NCBI GenBank assembly: GCA_963971305.1
Contig: OZ020317.1
Location: 15,642,001 to 15,706,000, forward strand
Origin: Arcuatula senhousia
Taxonomy: Eukaryota > Mollusca > Bivalvia > Mytilida > Mytilidae
DNA: 64,000 bases
Reading direction: 5' to 3'
This document shows, piece by piece, positions 36,353 through 49,400 of the stretch (its first letter is position 1; each line of letters starts with the position of its first letter). Under the pieces are notes generated by a model. The model searched no databases. It was not told the DNA's origin and saw only the letters and a list, made by a program, of their open reading frames with translations. A program made the position numbers and the translations under genes.

Positions 36353-37426
36353 AAATCACAGTGACCTTTTATCCTAAGTATGTTTGGCTGACAAGGAGAA
36401 AACATTTTATTAAGGGGTTAATCTGGGATATATTGCACTAGCAGTTGCTCATAGATTTCTTGTCTTACCCACACAAGGCCTGAAGCCACAATAGCTCACC
36501 TGGTCTTCTTCTAACTAAGAAAAAATATTAGCAAAGGTCTTCTGTACCCCTTTATGTATAAATAATGAAACCCTTTCAGCAAAAGGCTTTCTCCATTTGA
36601 AATACTAGTAGCTCTCGTGCTATTGTTCAATTTAAGAAAGATCTCAATTCTGTCCTCTGAAGAGCAATAACTTCTAGAAGGTGTCATCTTTCAGCTCAAA
36701 TAATGTGAAGTGAACAAGAGGCTCCCAGGAGCCCGAGTCGCTCACATGATCTCTTATACTAAAGCCTCCTACCTAGTGTGCAACATGGTCTACATGTACT
36801 TGATAACATTAAAGAAACTAGTTAGGATAGAAAACACTCTTTAGATCAGGAATACAAAGTTTCAAAGCTTTCCATTAGAAAAAGGAAACAAGTTAAAATT
36901 GATTGAAAACAGTAACTCCTAAAAGATTGATCTGACAATTTTGAACCTGAAATCATTTTGGTAGATCTCAATGAGCTGGACAATGTTGCAAAGCTAATTT
37001 TTCCTCTATTTCTTATGGGTTTTAAGTCCAAAAACTGTGAAAAATATCAATTTATACGATTAAGGGGAAATTACTCCAATAAGGAGTCGTCCCACAACTT
37101 CGACTGAATGAGGAGTTTTGAAGAGCTGTTGATGCTGAAGAGGAAAGGTTGCTTTGAATTTTCTCTATCTTTTATACTTTTCATGCTATAAGCAATAAAA
37201 AGCTTCGCCGAGCGCAGCATGATATGACCGCAACATGTTGAACCCTGTATGTTTTAGGCCCAATATGGATAGTCAATTGCTCTGGACACATGCAGCCCAT
37301 GGTGGACTGACAAAGGTTTTTGACATATGCAGCTTTTGGTGGACTGACAAAGGTTTTTGACATATGCAGCTTTTGGTGGACTTTCCACTCACATTTTAAA
37401 AGGAATTATTTTTTATACGACCGCAA

Positions 37427-39402
37427 AATTTTTGCGGTCGTATAATGTTATGGCGATGTTGTCGTCGTTGTCGGCGTCGTCGTCGTCTGTGGACATTTGG
37501 TTTCCGTGCGATAACTTGAGTAAATATTGACTGATTGATATGAAATTTGGAAATGATGTTTGTAACCACTAAAGGAAGGTTGGTATTGTATTTGGGGTTT
37601 GTGGCCCCTACTGTTTTAGCAAAAAGGGCCAAGAGGGGCTAAATCGGATGTATTGACAAAACTGTTATAGAATGTTAATTATTCATTCAATTTTGAAAAT
37701 TCTTTTTTTATTGAGTTCATCATTAAATTCTGTCAACTAAATGTGTCCCTGGTTTTGATAAAAATTGCACCGTTACATTGCTATAGGGGGTCAAAAAAGG
37801 GGCCACACCCAAAAAATCGACTTTTTTATTTGTGGTCCGATTTTCAAAATCTTTTTTTCTTTTGAATCCTTGCAAAAATCCCTGCTTGTGTTTTTCAATC
37901 AGATTTGCAATATATTTAACCATTTATAAGAAATTAGGGGTCAAAGGGGCAAAACACACCATTTTTTAAAGTTTGTCAAGGTAAATAGTCTTATACCAAA
38001 ATTAAGTTGAAGTGGGCCAGTCAATTGTTATGAAGTTTTAATACACTAAATAAATGTTGGTATTGAATTTGGGGTTTGTGGCCCCTGTTGTTTTATAAAA
38101 AAGGGTCAAAAGGGGCTAAAACGGGTGTATTGACTAAACTGATGTAGAATATTTATTATTCATTAAATTTAAAAAAAAAATTTGGTCCAATTTTCAAAAT
38201 CTTTTTTCATTGGATTCCTTATGAAAATCTCTGTCTTAATTTGCAATATTTTTCTTACAATTTTTGAGAAATTAGGGGTCAAAGGGACAAAAATGTCAAT
38301 TTTAAAATACATGTATATACATAAGGCTTATTTTTGTATTAGATCATAGATGTTAAAGTAAGTACATATGTGTCAAATATGCATTTTAAAGTCCACCACA
38401 GGATGCATGTGTCAAAAAGCTTTGTAAGTCCATCATGGGCTTCATGTGATAAAAGCAATAGACTATCCATATTGGGCCTCCAACGAACAGGGTTCAACTT
38501 GTTGCGGTCGTATCATGCTGCGCTCGGCGTAGCTTTTTATTTCCAAAGGAGATCAAAAATCAGACCACAAATAAAAAAGTTTCAATTTTGGCCCCTAATT
38601 ACATTATAGGGGGAAAAAAGGGGGTTGTAAAAGTTAATAATCAATTTTGTATCTGCTATTTGACAAGAACAAACATATGAAAAAAAAAAATATTCAAAAT
38701 TGGATCTCAAGTAAAAAAGTTTCGATTTTGGTCCCTTTTCGCCCCTAATTATAAAAAAGGGGGTAGCAAAAATCATTCTCAATTTTGTATCCACTATTTG
38801 ACAAGAACAAACATGCAAAAACAATTTTCAAATCGGACCACAAATAAAAAAGTTTCGATTTTGGCCCCTTTCGGCCCCTAATTACATAATGGGAAAAGAG
38901 AGGGGCGCAAAAAATCATCTAGTTCATTCTTTTATTGTAAGAAACATTCTGTACAAATTTCACAACAATAGGCCAACTAGGACCACAGATATGGTGGAAA
39001 CAAATAAAATATTTGAATTTGTTGCCCCTTTTGGGCCCCCAATTTCTAAACGAATAATGAGGGGACCCCCAAAATTGATTCTATCCATCCATTTATGGTA
39101 TGAAATATTATTGTAAAATTTAACTGCATTTGGTAAACCATAACAAAAGTTATTGTGGGAACAAACAATAAAGAAGCTTTTTTGGCCCCTTTTTGGCCCC
39201 TAATTTCTAAACAAAAAAAGGAGTGACCCTCCAAATCAATCCTATCCATCCTTTTAAGGTATTAAGGAACATCATTGTCAAATTTCATAGCAATAGGATA
39301 ACTAGAACTAAAGTTATTGTGGGAACACTAAAGTTAACAGACAACGCAGACGCAGACGACGACGCAGACGACAGCATCATACCATTATACGTCCGCAATT
39401 TT
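37427..39402. mobile_element. Terminal-inverted-repeat element (~2 kb), possibly nested
   Basis: The left end TTTTTGCGGTCGTATAATG with following GTTGTCGTCG matches the reverse complement of the right end (CATTATACGTCCGCAA, preceded by GACGACAGCATC). The left end is also one arm of a perfect 15 bp palindrome with a 1-nt centre (37,414-37,444). Internally, phrases such as TTTGGCCCCTTT and CCCCTAATT repeat many times. No transposase was found. Confidence 0.5.
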
Positions 39403-39799
39403 TTTGATCCCCTGTTCTACTTTTAGCAAAAGTGGCCATCTTGGTTGATCGGCATGTATAAATTTCACAAACTTGGTAGAGGACATACCCATAGCCAGAA
39501 TTTTTCAACAGGGGGTTCGAAAATGTGAAGAGGGGGGTTCGATTTCCCAATTTTTTCTGACTTTAATAGTGCTTAACCCATTTTTCACCTGATTTTTCCC
39601 TATTTTGATCATTTTTTTTGTCCAAGGGGGGGGGGTTCGTCCGAACCCCTCGAAACCCCCCCCCCCCCTGGCTACGGGTATGGAGGACATCCTAAAGATC
39701 AAGTGTACAAAGTTTGAAAGCAATCTTTTCAGTGGTTGCAGAGAAGAAGAGTATTAAAAATCAGTTAGAATTGTTAGAAAAAAAAAACAGTTGAAGGAT

Positions 39800-40074
39800 G
39801 AGTCAAAGTTGTGGGACGACTCCTTATGGGAGTTATTTCCCCTTAATCGTCAAAATTGACCATTTTCACAGTTTTTGAACATTATCTTGAAAACCTGCTG
39901 TTGATCTGACAATTTTGACCTTGAAATCAATTTTGTAGCTCTCAATAAGCTAAACAATTTTGCAATGCTAATTTTATCCTCTAGCACTTACGGTTTTCAA
40001 GATAAATTAAATGGTCAATTTTGACAATTAAGGGGAAATAACTCCCATAAGGAGTCGTCCCACAACTTTGACTC
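39800..40074. repeat. Near-perfect 64 bp inverted repeat (fold-back)
   Basis: Arms at 39,800-39,863 and 40,011-40,074 are complementary at 63 of 64 positions, around a 147 bp spacer. The arm contains GAGTCAAAGTTGTGGGACGA and GGGAGTTATTTCCCC. A single-sided copy of the arm is present near 37,050-37,115. Confidence 0.85.
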
Positions 40075-40559
40075 AATGGAGAGTTTTGTAGAGCTTTAGA
40101 TGCTGTAGAAGGAAGGTTGCCCATATCTCAAGAACTATAAATCTTAGGTAGATGAAACTTGGTATGCTTAAGCCCCGATAGTAGCTTAGCACAGCTGCAT
40201 CCCCATTCTTTTGACCTTGACCTTGATTTTCTGGTTGAGTGACTTTGATTATTTTATTGCATATATTAGCCATGTTTAAGTTCTATAATCTTTAACACCT
40301 TTTGGTCTGAGAAACTTAAAATTCTTATTATTGTAAAATATAGTGGAAGAAAGAAAGAATGGTTGTTTCTGATGGTGCCAGCAGGCGAGACATACTTTAG
40401 TTTTAACTCTTGTTTAACTTGAATTGATGTTAATTACTTTAGACAAATCAAGTAGTGTTGTTTTAACAATTACTCAATCAGTTGGAGTTGTGTTCAGTCC
40501 ATCGCCTAGTGGCCCCGCGTCAGTGGACAAGGAGGTAGAAAGAATATATTCACATTGTA

Positions 40560-40710
40560 AGTCCCGTGACAAAAGCCTCTGCGGAGAAAAGATTTGCCCA
40601 CTAGACCCGTCGCCGGGGCCTCCGCGGGTAAAACTATTTTCCCCGATAACACCCGTGGCCCGGGACTCTTGCGGAGAAATTTATTTTCCCCATAGGTCCT
40701 GTCGCCGTTC
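40560..40710. repeat. GC-rich minisatellite, ~46 bp unit, locus 2
   Basis: Three units in a row follow CCCGTSGCC, GGGNCTCYGCGGAGAAA, TATTTTCCCC and ATANNA. This is the same pattern as at 26,955-27,115, 13 kb away, so the unit spreads or arose from a shared mobile carrier. Confidence 0.65.
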
Positions 40711-41129
40711 TTTCTCGAGACCACAATTTTTGTGAAAGAAACAAAGTGTGTGACAAAAAGGACTGATGCCGACCATTACCTTTTCCCTCTTTTTGTTGCA
40801 AAAGAGAGGGGGGTCAGGCCCTCAGCAGAAGCAAATTGGTCGATTGAATCGTTAACTTTGCTGTTTAAGTATGTAGAGAACAGAGAACATAATGCATCCA
40901 TTAAATTAATTCTTGAAAAGTTATATGTTGACGGTATTGTTTTGATTACATGAAAGAGACATGGTTCTTTTTTTTTACCAACCAGATATCAATAAAACGA
41001 TTAATTTGGTTTTGCTGAATATGCATATTCCATGGATTAAGCTTTCATCAGCATCTGAAACAAGACATCCAACATAAATAAAGGCTTCTGGGAGCCTGAT
41101 CCACTCACCTGACTAATAGGCTATTGAGC

Positions 41130-41745
41130 AAAAACTATTTGACATTAAAATGATCATTAGTTCAACAATGAATCTGTGAGCAGTAACCCGCTACTCCCAA
41201 AATTACTTTGTCGGTAAACAGAAAGTTGATTACCGACAAACCTAAATTCGATACCTGCAATAAAGGACCTCATACTGAACTCATATACCAAATATCAAGT
41301 CCCTGTGATGAATAGTGGCGGAGAAAACTGTTACGAAAATTTTCAACAATTGAACAGAATTCTTGAAAATTGACTTAGCCAGTAAACAGGAAGTAGACAT
41401 CCGACTGATCTAATTTCAGCACTCACAATAATTAACCTCATACTGAAGCCATATGCACTGTGATATGTAGTTGCTTAGAAAAATGTTACAAAAATGTTCA
41501 ACAAATGAGTAGTAATGATGAAAATTCACTAAGTCGGTAAACAGGAATTAGATGTCGGAAAGACTTAATTTTGATACTTGTGATAAAGGATCTCATACTG
41601 AAGCCATATACCAAATTTCAAGTCACTGTGAGAGGAAGTTGCTGAAAAAACTGTTATGAAAGTTATGTTGCGGACAGGTGGAAGGACGGAAAGAGGTTAA
41701 ACAGTATAACCCACTTTTCTTGAAGCGGCGGTATAATAAGGGGCC
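41130..41745. mobile_element. Tandem-core dispersed element, copy 2
   Basis: Three diverged units carry AACAGGAAGTAGA, CCGACAGACCT-like, GGACCTCATACTGAA, CCATATACCAAAT and TCAAGTC. GGCTTCTGGGAGCCTGATCC at ~41,085 marks an adjoining end of the palindrome-ended family. Diverged relative to the 35.7 and 52.6 kb copies. Confidence 0.55.
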
Positions 41746-42677
41746 GTCCAACAATATGGCTTAATTTAATGCAGTAAAGTGTAGAGTAATATTAAAGCAA
41801 TTGCAAGGTCGCTTTATTATTTTCTTCTTCTGACATTCTAAGGGGAATAACTCCCAAAACGAATGTTCGTACAACTTTGACCCTGTTTCATATTTTGTAT
41901 ATCTTAGTTTGCTTTATATATTTAGCATGAACAAATTTAATTAAATTCTGGGTAAAGGTCTATATCTGAGGTTATACATGATGGGGTCAATTTTATTTCA
42001 ACAAAGGAAGGGCTATCTGTGGCTCATAGACACATTTTCTAGTTTAACATGTTTTGTCAGAATGTAAGTTGTAAACCTTTTTTTCAGCACAGGATATGTA
42101 TAGACACCTGGACCAAGCCAATCCTATATTTTACAGACTGTCAAAATCAGTGGTACAAAATGAGAAACATTTAACTTAAAGTTTAATCTATCTTTTATTT
42201 AAATGTTTCTCATTTTGTACCTTTAATGACAAAAAACAACAGTATTTTTAGCTTTCATTCATTTATTTTTTTAGCTTTGGAACATTAGAAATTCCATGAA
42301 ATAGTTTGTCGACTTACAAAACTTATATGTAAAAACAATAGAAATAACTTGTATACTGAGTAACTCACTCACACATGTAAATAAAAATAAAGACTTAAAT
42401 GCAAAATACAAATAAATAACAAATAAAGCTCTCAGTTGATGCTACAAGCATCAACACATACCATACAACTTAAAGAATTTAAAGAATTCACATATATATC
42501 TACTGTAATTTATTTTAAATTGGAATTGTCTGGAACATTCATGCAAAAGAGACAACATATTAGAGAAGCAACAAATTATTTTTGTCTGAGATTTCAAAAA
42601 ACAAAATGGGATCCTTAAAAAATAGTAACTTTAATCACTTTGCTTTGTAACTTTCAACAATAAGAACTGCCTTTTAA

Positions 42678-42938
42678 GGGGGTACCCAACACTTTGGCTA
42701 AAATAAAATTGTGTTGTTTAAATTTGCAAAAAGATGTACTTTAGTAAAATAAATTCAATAGCAAAATTTTATGAAAATCAAACCATAAGTTTCTTGTGAA
42801 AATTTTCATTGAACATAATAGAGGTCCAACATTTCATATTCTGATTGTTGAGAAGCTTGATTTCTTTGAATTAATGAGCCTGACAAAATCGGTCAACTGA
42901 TATTTAAGAGTTATCTCCCTTGGGTGTTCTGTACCCCC
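42678..42938. mobile_element. piggyBac-like MITE, 261 bp
   Basis: TTAA flanks both sides (42,674-42,677 and 42,939-42,942). The ends are GGGGGTACCCAACAC and, reverse complemented, GGGGGTACAGAACACCC, which match apart from a few positions. A TTAA target duplication with GGG-initial ends is the hallmark of the piggyBac superfamily. The interior has no transposase frame. Confidence 0.75.
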
Positions 42939-42949
42939 TTAAAACTGTT

Positions 42950-45080
42950 AAAGATGAATTTGATAAAAAATTACATTTTGCAAGATTAAACCTATCATAC
43001 TATGTGGCACATGAATGCTTGAAAAATTACAGCAACTTTAGTTCTCACAACTTTGACCTACATTGTATTTGCACAAATAAGAAGTGACATGTAACACATT
43101 CAAAAACTTGCTCTGCTTTGCACATATATGTTGTTAGGATAAAAATTCTACACTAGTTTCTACTGCTTATAGTTGTGTAACTCGTGTACGGAATAGAGCA
43201 TTTATACTGATTACGATTGTGAACTATTGTACCATATAGAGGAAAAAGTAACATGTGTACCAAATACAGCATTTAAATAATTAGTTATCTTTCGTCAACC
43301 ATACAACTTGTATTTTATACACTCATGTAAGTATAATATGATAATTGAAAAACCTCGCCTTAATAGAATTAAAATCTAGTTACAGAAATGATAGAAATTT
43401 ATCATCTAAGAGTTTTTAACTACATATTTGCATTTCACAATAATGTTAATGATAATTTATAAAAAGACTAAATAACATAAAGATATTGCACATCAAATCT
43501 AACAATAATCTGCACACTTAAGCACATAACACACAATCTAACACTCACAAATGCATATACACAGCACACATACACATAAGAAAACAATGTATTTACACAT
43601 AGAAAAAACAGCACTTAAAAAAACCTTAGCTACACTAATATTAATGATAAGTCTGTATACTTGTTTTAATTCATGAAATTCTAAACACACTATCATTACT
43701 ATATATTATTAAATAATATGTAAATTTGGGGGAGACACACAAACGAAGAAGGAAATATTGTTTTATGAATTAGAACATGTATAGATGTATGAAATTACAA
43801 TACACACATGAAACACAAACAGGTAAGCTGAACTTTCTGCTCAATAACTATTATGATAATTTACAATTGTCACATTAGTATAGCAAGTTAATTATTTTTT
43901 AATGGCAAACATGATTCCCTTTACTATAATATACCGTAACATAAAACCTTTGAAAAACTATCATGCTAAAATTTTAATATTAAGCATTATTCAAGTGTTT
44001 ATTCTTTTTTTTTCAAATTTGTCATGTGGTGGGCTCAAAGAGACTAGAAATAATATCACATCATAACCACTGGCCTAAATAGGAACACCCTCCCCAAAGG
44101 CAGATTGAGAACCAGCATGCAGCCAAATACATTTCATTTAGAAAATTGAATCCCTGCTGTTCAAGTGGCATATACATTTTGTAAGGTTTTTTTTCTTTTC
44201 CTCAAGTCACCAAGTGTAATCTAGATAGCAAAATGAGAATTTTGATCTGATGAACTATAAATGATAAATATAAACAAGTCCATATTTTATCATGACTTAA
44301 TAAATTTTAAGTTAAATGTAAATTATTGTGATGTGGATTTCATACTCTCACAAAATATTAACAAGCATAATGAAATCAATTAAATTTGAATCCAGAGGCC
44401 TATAAAATCACTTCTACTGGTATTTAGAAACTAAGGAAAAATGAAAAAATATGTGTGTTTCTGGTTTTCCTTCCTACACTAGTTTTGTTATTCCCACCTA
44501 GCCGTTTTATTGCCATTTTTGCTTTAGCACTGTTAAACTTAAAATCTACTCCCCACTAACTAAAGGTAAAAAAAATAACCTACATACAGACCCTATTTTT
44601 TTCAGGTACAAAACCAGCATCACACAAACTTTTTTAGGGGGCCTAAATATCTATATAATGGAACTACATTGTGCATTTCAAAATAAGATATTTATAAATT
44701 ATTTTCAACAGTAATTCAATAAGGTGTAAAAGTAAACCTTAAAATAAAAAATAAATTTCTTACAACATGTAAATACATATTTGGTTTTGTAAGTTATATC
44801 TGGTTTTTGTCAGGAACAAGGTTTTGATATTATAAATAGTTTTGTATAAATTTGTACATAATATTTACATTGAAAAGAAACAAAACAAAACAAAAACATA
44901 GCACTACATCTGTTTTAACTGGCACAAAATAAAATACAAACAAAATAAAGTTTTCTCACTATTGCATCATAGATTTACACAAACATACATATTATAAGCA
45001 GGTTGAGCAGGGGAAATGCTGTTTTACATGGTTTTGGTGGGATTGCACTTATCATATATAGGATAGCATCAAAATCTTTC
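42950..45080. other. Gene-free AT-rich stretch
   Basis: No exon, RNA gene or transposon end was recognised. It includes CA-rich low-complexity sequence at 43,495-43,620. It lies downstream of the DIP2 stop codon and could contain part of that gene's 3' untranslated region, but the length of that region cannot be set from sequence alone. Confidence 0.4.
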
Positions 45081-45090
45081 AAACTCTATA

Positions 45091-45279
45091 CTGTGGATTC
45101 ATTTATTTTCGTGGGTACCAAATTTCGTGATTTGGGGAAAAAGGATTAGTTCAAAGATTCTTGAATTCATGGTTCTGAAGTTTGATGCATGCAAAGCAAA
45201 GCTATCAAATTTTGTGGGTCAAAGTCACCAACGAAAAACCGTGAAAATTTATACCCGGCGAATAATAATGAAGACACAG
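45091..45279. mobile_element. Tc1/mariner-like MITE, 189 bp
   Basis: The left end CTGTGGATTCATTTATTTTC and the right end (reverse complement CTGTGTCTTCATTATTATTC) are inverted repeats, with TA on each side. A GTGGGTACCAAATTTCGTG stretch follows the left end, a phrase shared by a common family of small bivalve MITEs, as far as I recall. No coding capacity. Confidence 0.7.
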
Positions 45280-45519
45280 TACCTAGAAACTTTTAATTTT
45301 CATTACTATCACAAATCTAAATTGTTTTGATAAGAAAGCTTTACATTGCTCTTTCATCAAATATTCTACCCAAAACAAGAGCAAACATGTAAAAGAAAAC
45401 ATCTTTTTTCTAGCATTTCATTTTATCAATAATAAGATATATATATGGAAGATGGTTTGTGCTAATCAGGTTTTTTTTTATGAGTGTAAAAATGAAGAAA
45501 ATGGGTCAAAGACAGAAAT

Positions 45520-45730
45520 GGCAGGAATTTGTTAAATGGGAAGTAGATGAGCGACAGACCTGAAATCAAATCCCACTTTTTGGGACCCCACCCTGATGCT
45601 GTATACCAAATATCAAATGGGTGTGATTAGTAGTTGCTGAGAAAACTGTTACAAAAAGTTTTTTCCCCGCCCGCCCGACATTCTCCATTTTATAAATCAG
45701 ATTTTTTCTAGTGAAATCCGACCAAAAATT
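45520..45730. mobile_element. Tandem-core dispersed element, single-unit copy with hairpin 3' end
   Basis: One unit (GGAAGTAGATGAGCGACAGA, then CTGATGCTGTATACCAAATA) is followed by GCCCGCCCGACATTC and an ATTTTTTCTAGTGAAAT hairpin-like end. That 3' end matches the copy at 50,085-50,456 rather than those at 35.7 or 52.6 kb, so two 3' end types exist for the same core unit. Confidence 0.6.
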
Positions 45731-46452
45731 AAATGTTAATGGATTTTATTCAAATGGAACTTATGGTTTTCAAATAAATGTATCAGATCGTGGTTTCAAG
45801 TTTAAGATGGTCTTCCAGCTCATGATATTATGAAGTAACAAAACAGAATGAGATTTCTAACAAATAGATTATGATATGCTATGAACGTGAAACTTTTTGA
45901 TCAACTTCATCATTGCCAACCTATCATCAATTTGATTGTTAACTTAAGACAAAAAAAATCAGTTCTCAAGGATAGACTGTAGCCTGTAGATGTAGCCTGT
46001 GTTTTAACTATTCATAGAAAGTAGATAAGCAAAGATCATATAATGGTAACATCTAATAGTCAAATATCAAAAGCCTACTGTACCTAGTTGCTTAGAAATC
46101 TATGATAAATAAGTGACCTCTGTATATCACAAGCAACATAAAAAGCTACAGCTGGATTTGATACACTGCATATTCCTTCATTGACTTGCAACACCCACAT
46201 GTCTGATGGGTTTTCATTATACCATCCCTTGAAGATAGGAATTCTACCTATTCTTAATTTTAATCTACCCTTTAAATTCTGAAAATCTTAATTTCTTTTT
46301 AAAGGCTACATTCTTAATATCAGATCTTTCTTTAATTGAACTCTGAATGAACTTAAAAATCTGAACTCTGAAGTCAAATACTCTCAAGCCTTGACAACTC
46401 ATATCTTTGAAAAAGAAGAAAATGATAAAAGTATCAAATACATGATTTCTAT

Positions 46453-49400
46453 CTACATGTTATATGCTACATAAATTGGATCTAACTGATCGGCAAGGAA
46501 TCCGTCCCGTAGATGCATCCGTTGTTTTTCGCCCCTGGAGTTGATAGGTATGACCCCTGGGTCAACCACAACCACTACGCCAACAATTAAGTAATGTTCT
46601 TCTAAAGTCACATTGGTTACCAAGGGAACAAGGTCAAGAGCCTCATTTTCATGTCCTTCTAACTCAACAACAACCACAAGTAAATTTGTCCATGTAAACA
46701 CAGCACTGAAAAAGAAAGAATGATTAAATATATTTCGCATTACATATTTCTAGAAATCATCCTGCAGAAGGGCTTTTAGTATAAAACTGATAACTTGGTG
46801 TATTTGAATTAAAAATTCAAAGCTAATGGATATACATGTATTTCTATAATTAACAAGAGCCTTGGCAGAGCTGATGACCTTGAAATTTGATCCCAAAACA
46901 ACAGGCTTCTTGTTCTTTCTTCACAATCTTGCACATGTACAAGTTTCATGGAATTCTAACGTAGCATTCAAAAGTTAGACTCAAGAAATCAAATCTGAAT
47001 GAACAGAAAGCTGATTTCTATACTTTCATGTCTTTAAATTCTAACTAACCATTCACAGATTTTCCTGTGTGATCTCTGAACACTGGTCTCTATATCAATA
47101 GGATGGTATCTCATTCCTCGTAACATCACAGTCTCATCTAAAGATCCGACGACGAAAATAGCATCATGGCGTCCCCCATCACTCTGAGTGAGGTCTGTCC
47201 TACGAACAAAGCCTAAATAACCAGTCCTAGCATATGGGGTCTGCATGTCTCCCGTAGCTAGACGTGAATCGAAATGGTCGGCATGTAGAGATTCATCTCC
47301 ATAGATACTAAAGTAACCTGTAGCATTGTGTGGACTATGGACCCAGATCTGTAAAAAAAAAAAAAAATTAATTAAGTTTTTAATCCCATGCAAATATATC
47401 TATTTTCTTAGTGTTAAGGCTAATGCATTTTGCGATAATGATCAACCTTAATCTATGAAGGCTAACCTTGCTGGTGGAGTTTTAATTCCTTGAAGTAAGC
47501 ACGCTCCAGCATCAACACTTTTGTGCTTAAGAACACATCAAAGCTATAAATTATCTATTAAAATTTCAAAATTGTCCAATCCGAAGTTTCTGACCACCCT
47601 AGACATAGGAAAATCTTGTTCATTAATCATAATTTGGTTCTCCTGTTCAGTATTTTTGGTTTTAGTATTTAATGCTCTTCAAAATCTGGATATAGTGTTT
47701 GGCTTTTGCAATATTTTGGGAAGAGCACCTCTGATGAGTCATGAATATACCAAACGCGCCTCAGGCATTACATAAATTGCTGTCTGGAACTTTTTTGTAA
47801 TTTGTATTTGAAGGTTAATGGTGAAGTTTGGTATTCCCAGTGTACAACTAAGATCTGTAAGAAAATGCAGGAAAAAAATGTCATAAATCTGTTGTAATCA
47901 AATCATATCAGGTACTTTTGTAAAAACATCATTCTTAACCTTTTACAGAGTAAAATTTTTATGCTTGAACTATAAATACCTCTCCCAGATGAGAATCTGC
48001 ACATTGTCCCTTTGTATCTGGGTTGGCTATCACAACTTTAACACCAGGCAGGAGCTAAAATGTAAAATATTTTATTATAATGATCATACATGTATGTGCT
48101 TAATTCAATTAATAATCAATAAATTTTAGTGGTACCTTTTTCCACTTTAAAATTTGTAAAACTATTATACTATTAAACAAGAATTTGTCTTCTCTTAAAG
48201 TATTTGTGTACATTATTTCTATTTTGCAGTGTGGCCTTCAATGAATATCTTTGGTCTTGCAACATTTGGGACAGGCAGACCCAAACATTATATGCCCCTA
48301 CTTTTGTAGATGGGTCATTAAAATACAGTAACATTTTCTAACCTTTCCTGATTCCATAACAGACAGACTATGTGGGCTTCCCTTTTCTACCAGTGTGACT
48401 CTGTCATTACGTAAAGCTCTCATGTCAACATACACTGTGGTAGGGTTCGGACAGGAAGCACCCTGAAAGAAAAATATTATGGTTAAAATACATGTCTATG
48501 CTAACAGAAGATGTGTATCGAATGGTAAGCCAATTATCTTAAACTAAAATGGCGGTCTTCCATAGAAGACGTATGTCGCCTGCGTCTTATAATATTGAGT
48601 AACCAGAAAGTAGATGAATTATGTGCATAAAATCAATTTACACAATATGGTACATGTAATATGGAAGGAAGCTACATGCCAAATATCAATAGGCTGTGAC
48701 AATTACTTGCCTGGAAAAATGCAGCGAAAATTTTTGTGACGCCACAGGACGACACCGCAATCAGATAACAAGAACTAAAGTTATCCTGATAACACTTAGT
48801 TAACAGAAAACGACAAATCGTTACACATCCACAATTGTTTGGGGTCGTATTAAAACTTTTACAAACCTGTAAACACATTCCTAGATTTACTCTACAACCA
48901 AAACTTGTACTAACAGCTCTCAGAGACAGACCCAGATTGGCAAACAGCTTAGTAAAGGAAGTCGTCAGCTGGATTCTAGGTCTCTCCTCTGATATCACAC
49001 AACACGTTCGAACACATTGTAAATTCACACCTCGAGCCTGAAACGGAAAACAAAAATGTATATGTTCAAATAAACAAAAACAACTTTATAATAGATTAGA
49101 AACTAGAGGCTCCCAGGAGCCTGAAGCTCACCTGGTCCTTAAGGCATAATGGTCTCTTCTTTAATGGGTCAAGTCCCAACTTAGACACAACAGAGACTTT
49201 CCTGAGTCTAAATGAGCTGAACATTAAAGCAAGCCCCACCTTTTCTCTATCTGCAATAGTTTTTATTCAATAGGGCAAAAAAACATGAAAAAACGCTATT
49301 TTTGACCTTAAAAAGGCCATTACTCCTATAAGGGCTTATCTGACAACTTCGTCCCTATTGAGACTTTTGTAAAGCTTAATGAGCTAAACATTTAAGCAAG

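Larger units (their letters stand above)
36717..40310. repeat. Composite block of nested repeats
   Basis: The block opens with AAGAGGCTCCCAGGAGCCC, the same end as the element at 49,105. It contains a ~37 bp tandem repeat (37,311-37,385), inverted arms of ~175-200 bp (37,196-37,395 against 38,367-38,540), a terminal-inverted-repeat element (37,427-39,402) and a fold-back (39,800-40,074). GGAAATTACTCC/GGAGTCGTCCCAC sequence at ~37,066 repeats the fold-back arm. Several elements have inserted into one another. No intact protein frame is present; the frames here arise from repeated low-complexity sequence. Confidence 0.65.

Noticed and set aside
37396..37632. Minus-strand open frame with an Arg/His-rich stretch
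   Set aside because: It is produced by the GTCGTCGTC low-complexity sequence near the end of a transposon and has no splice or start support.
39505..39723. Minus-strand frame with a Gly-rich stretch
   Set aside because: It results from long G and C runs in repeat DNA, not a protein-coding signal.
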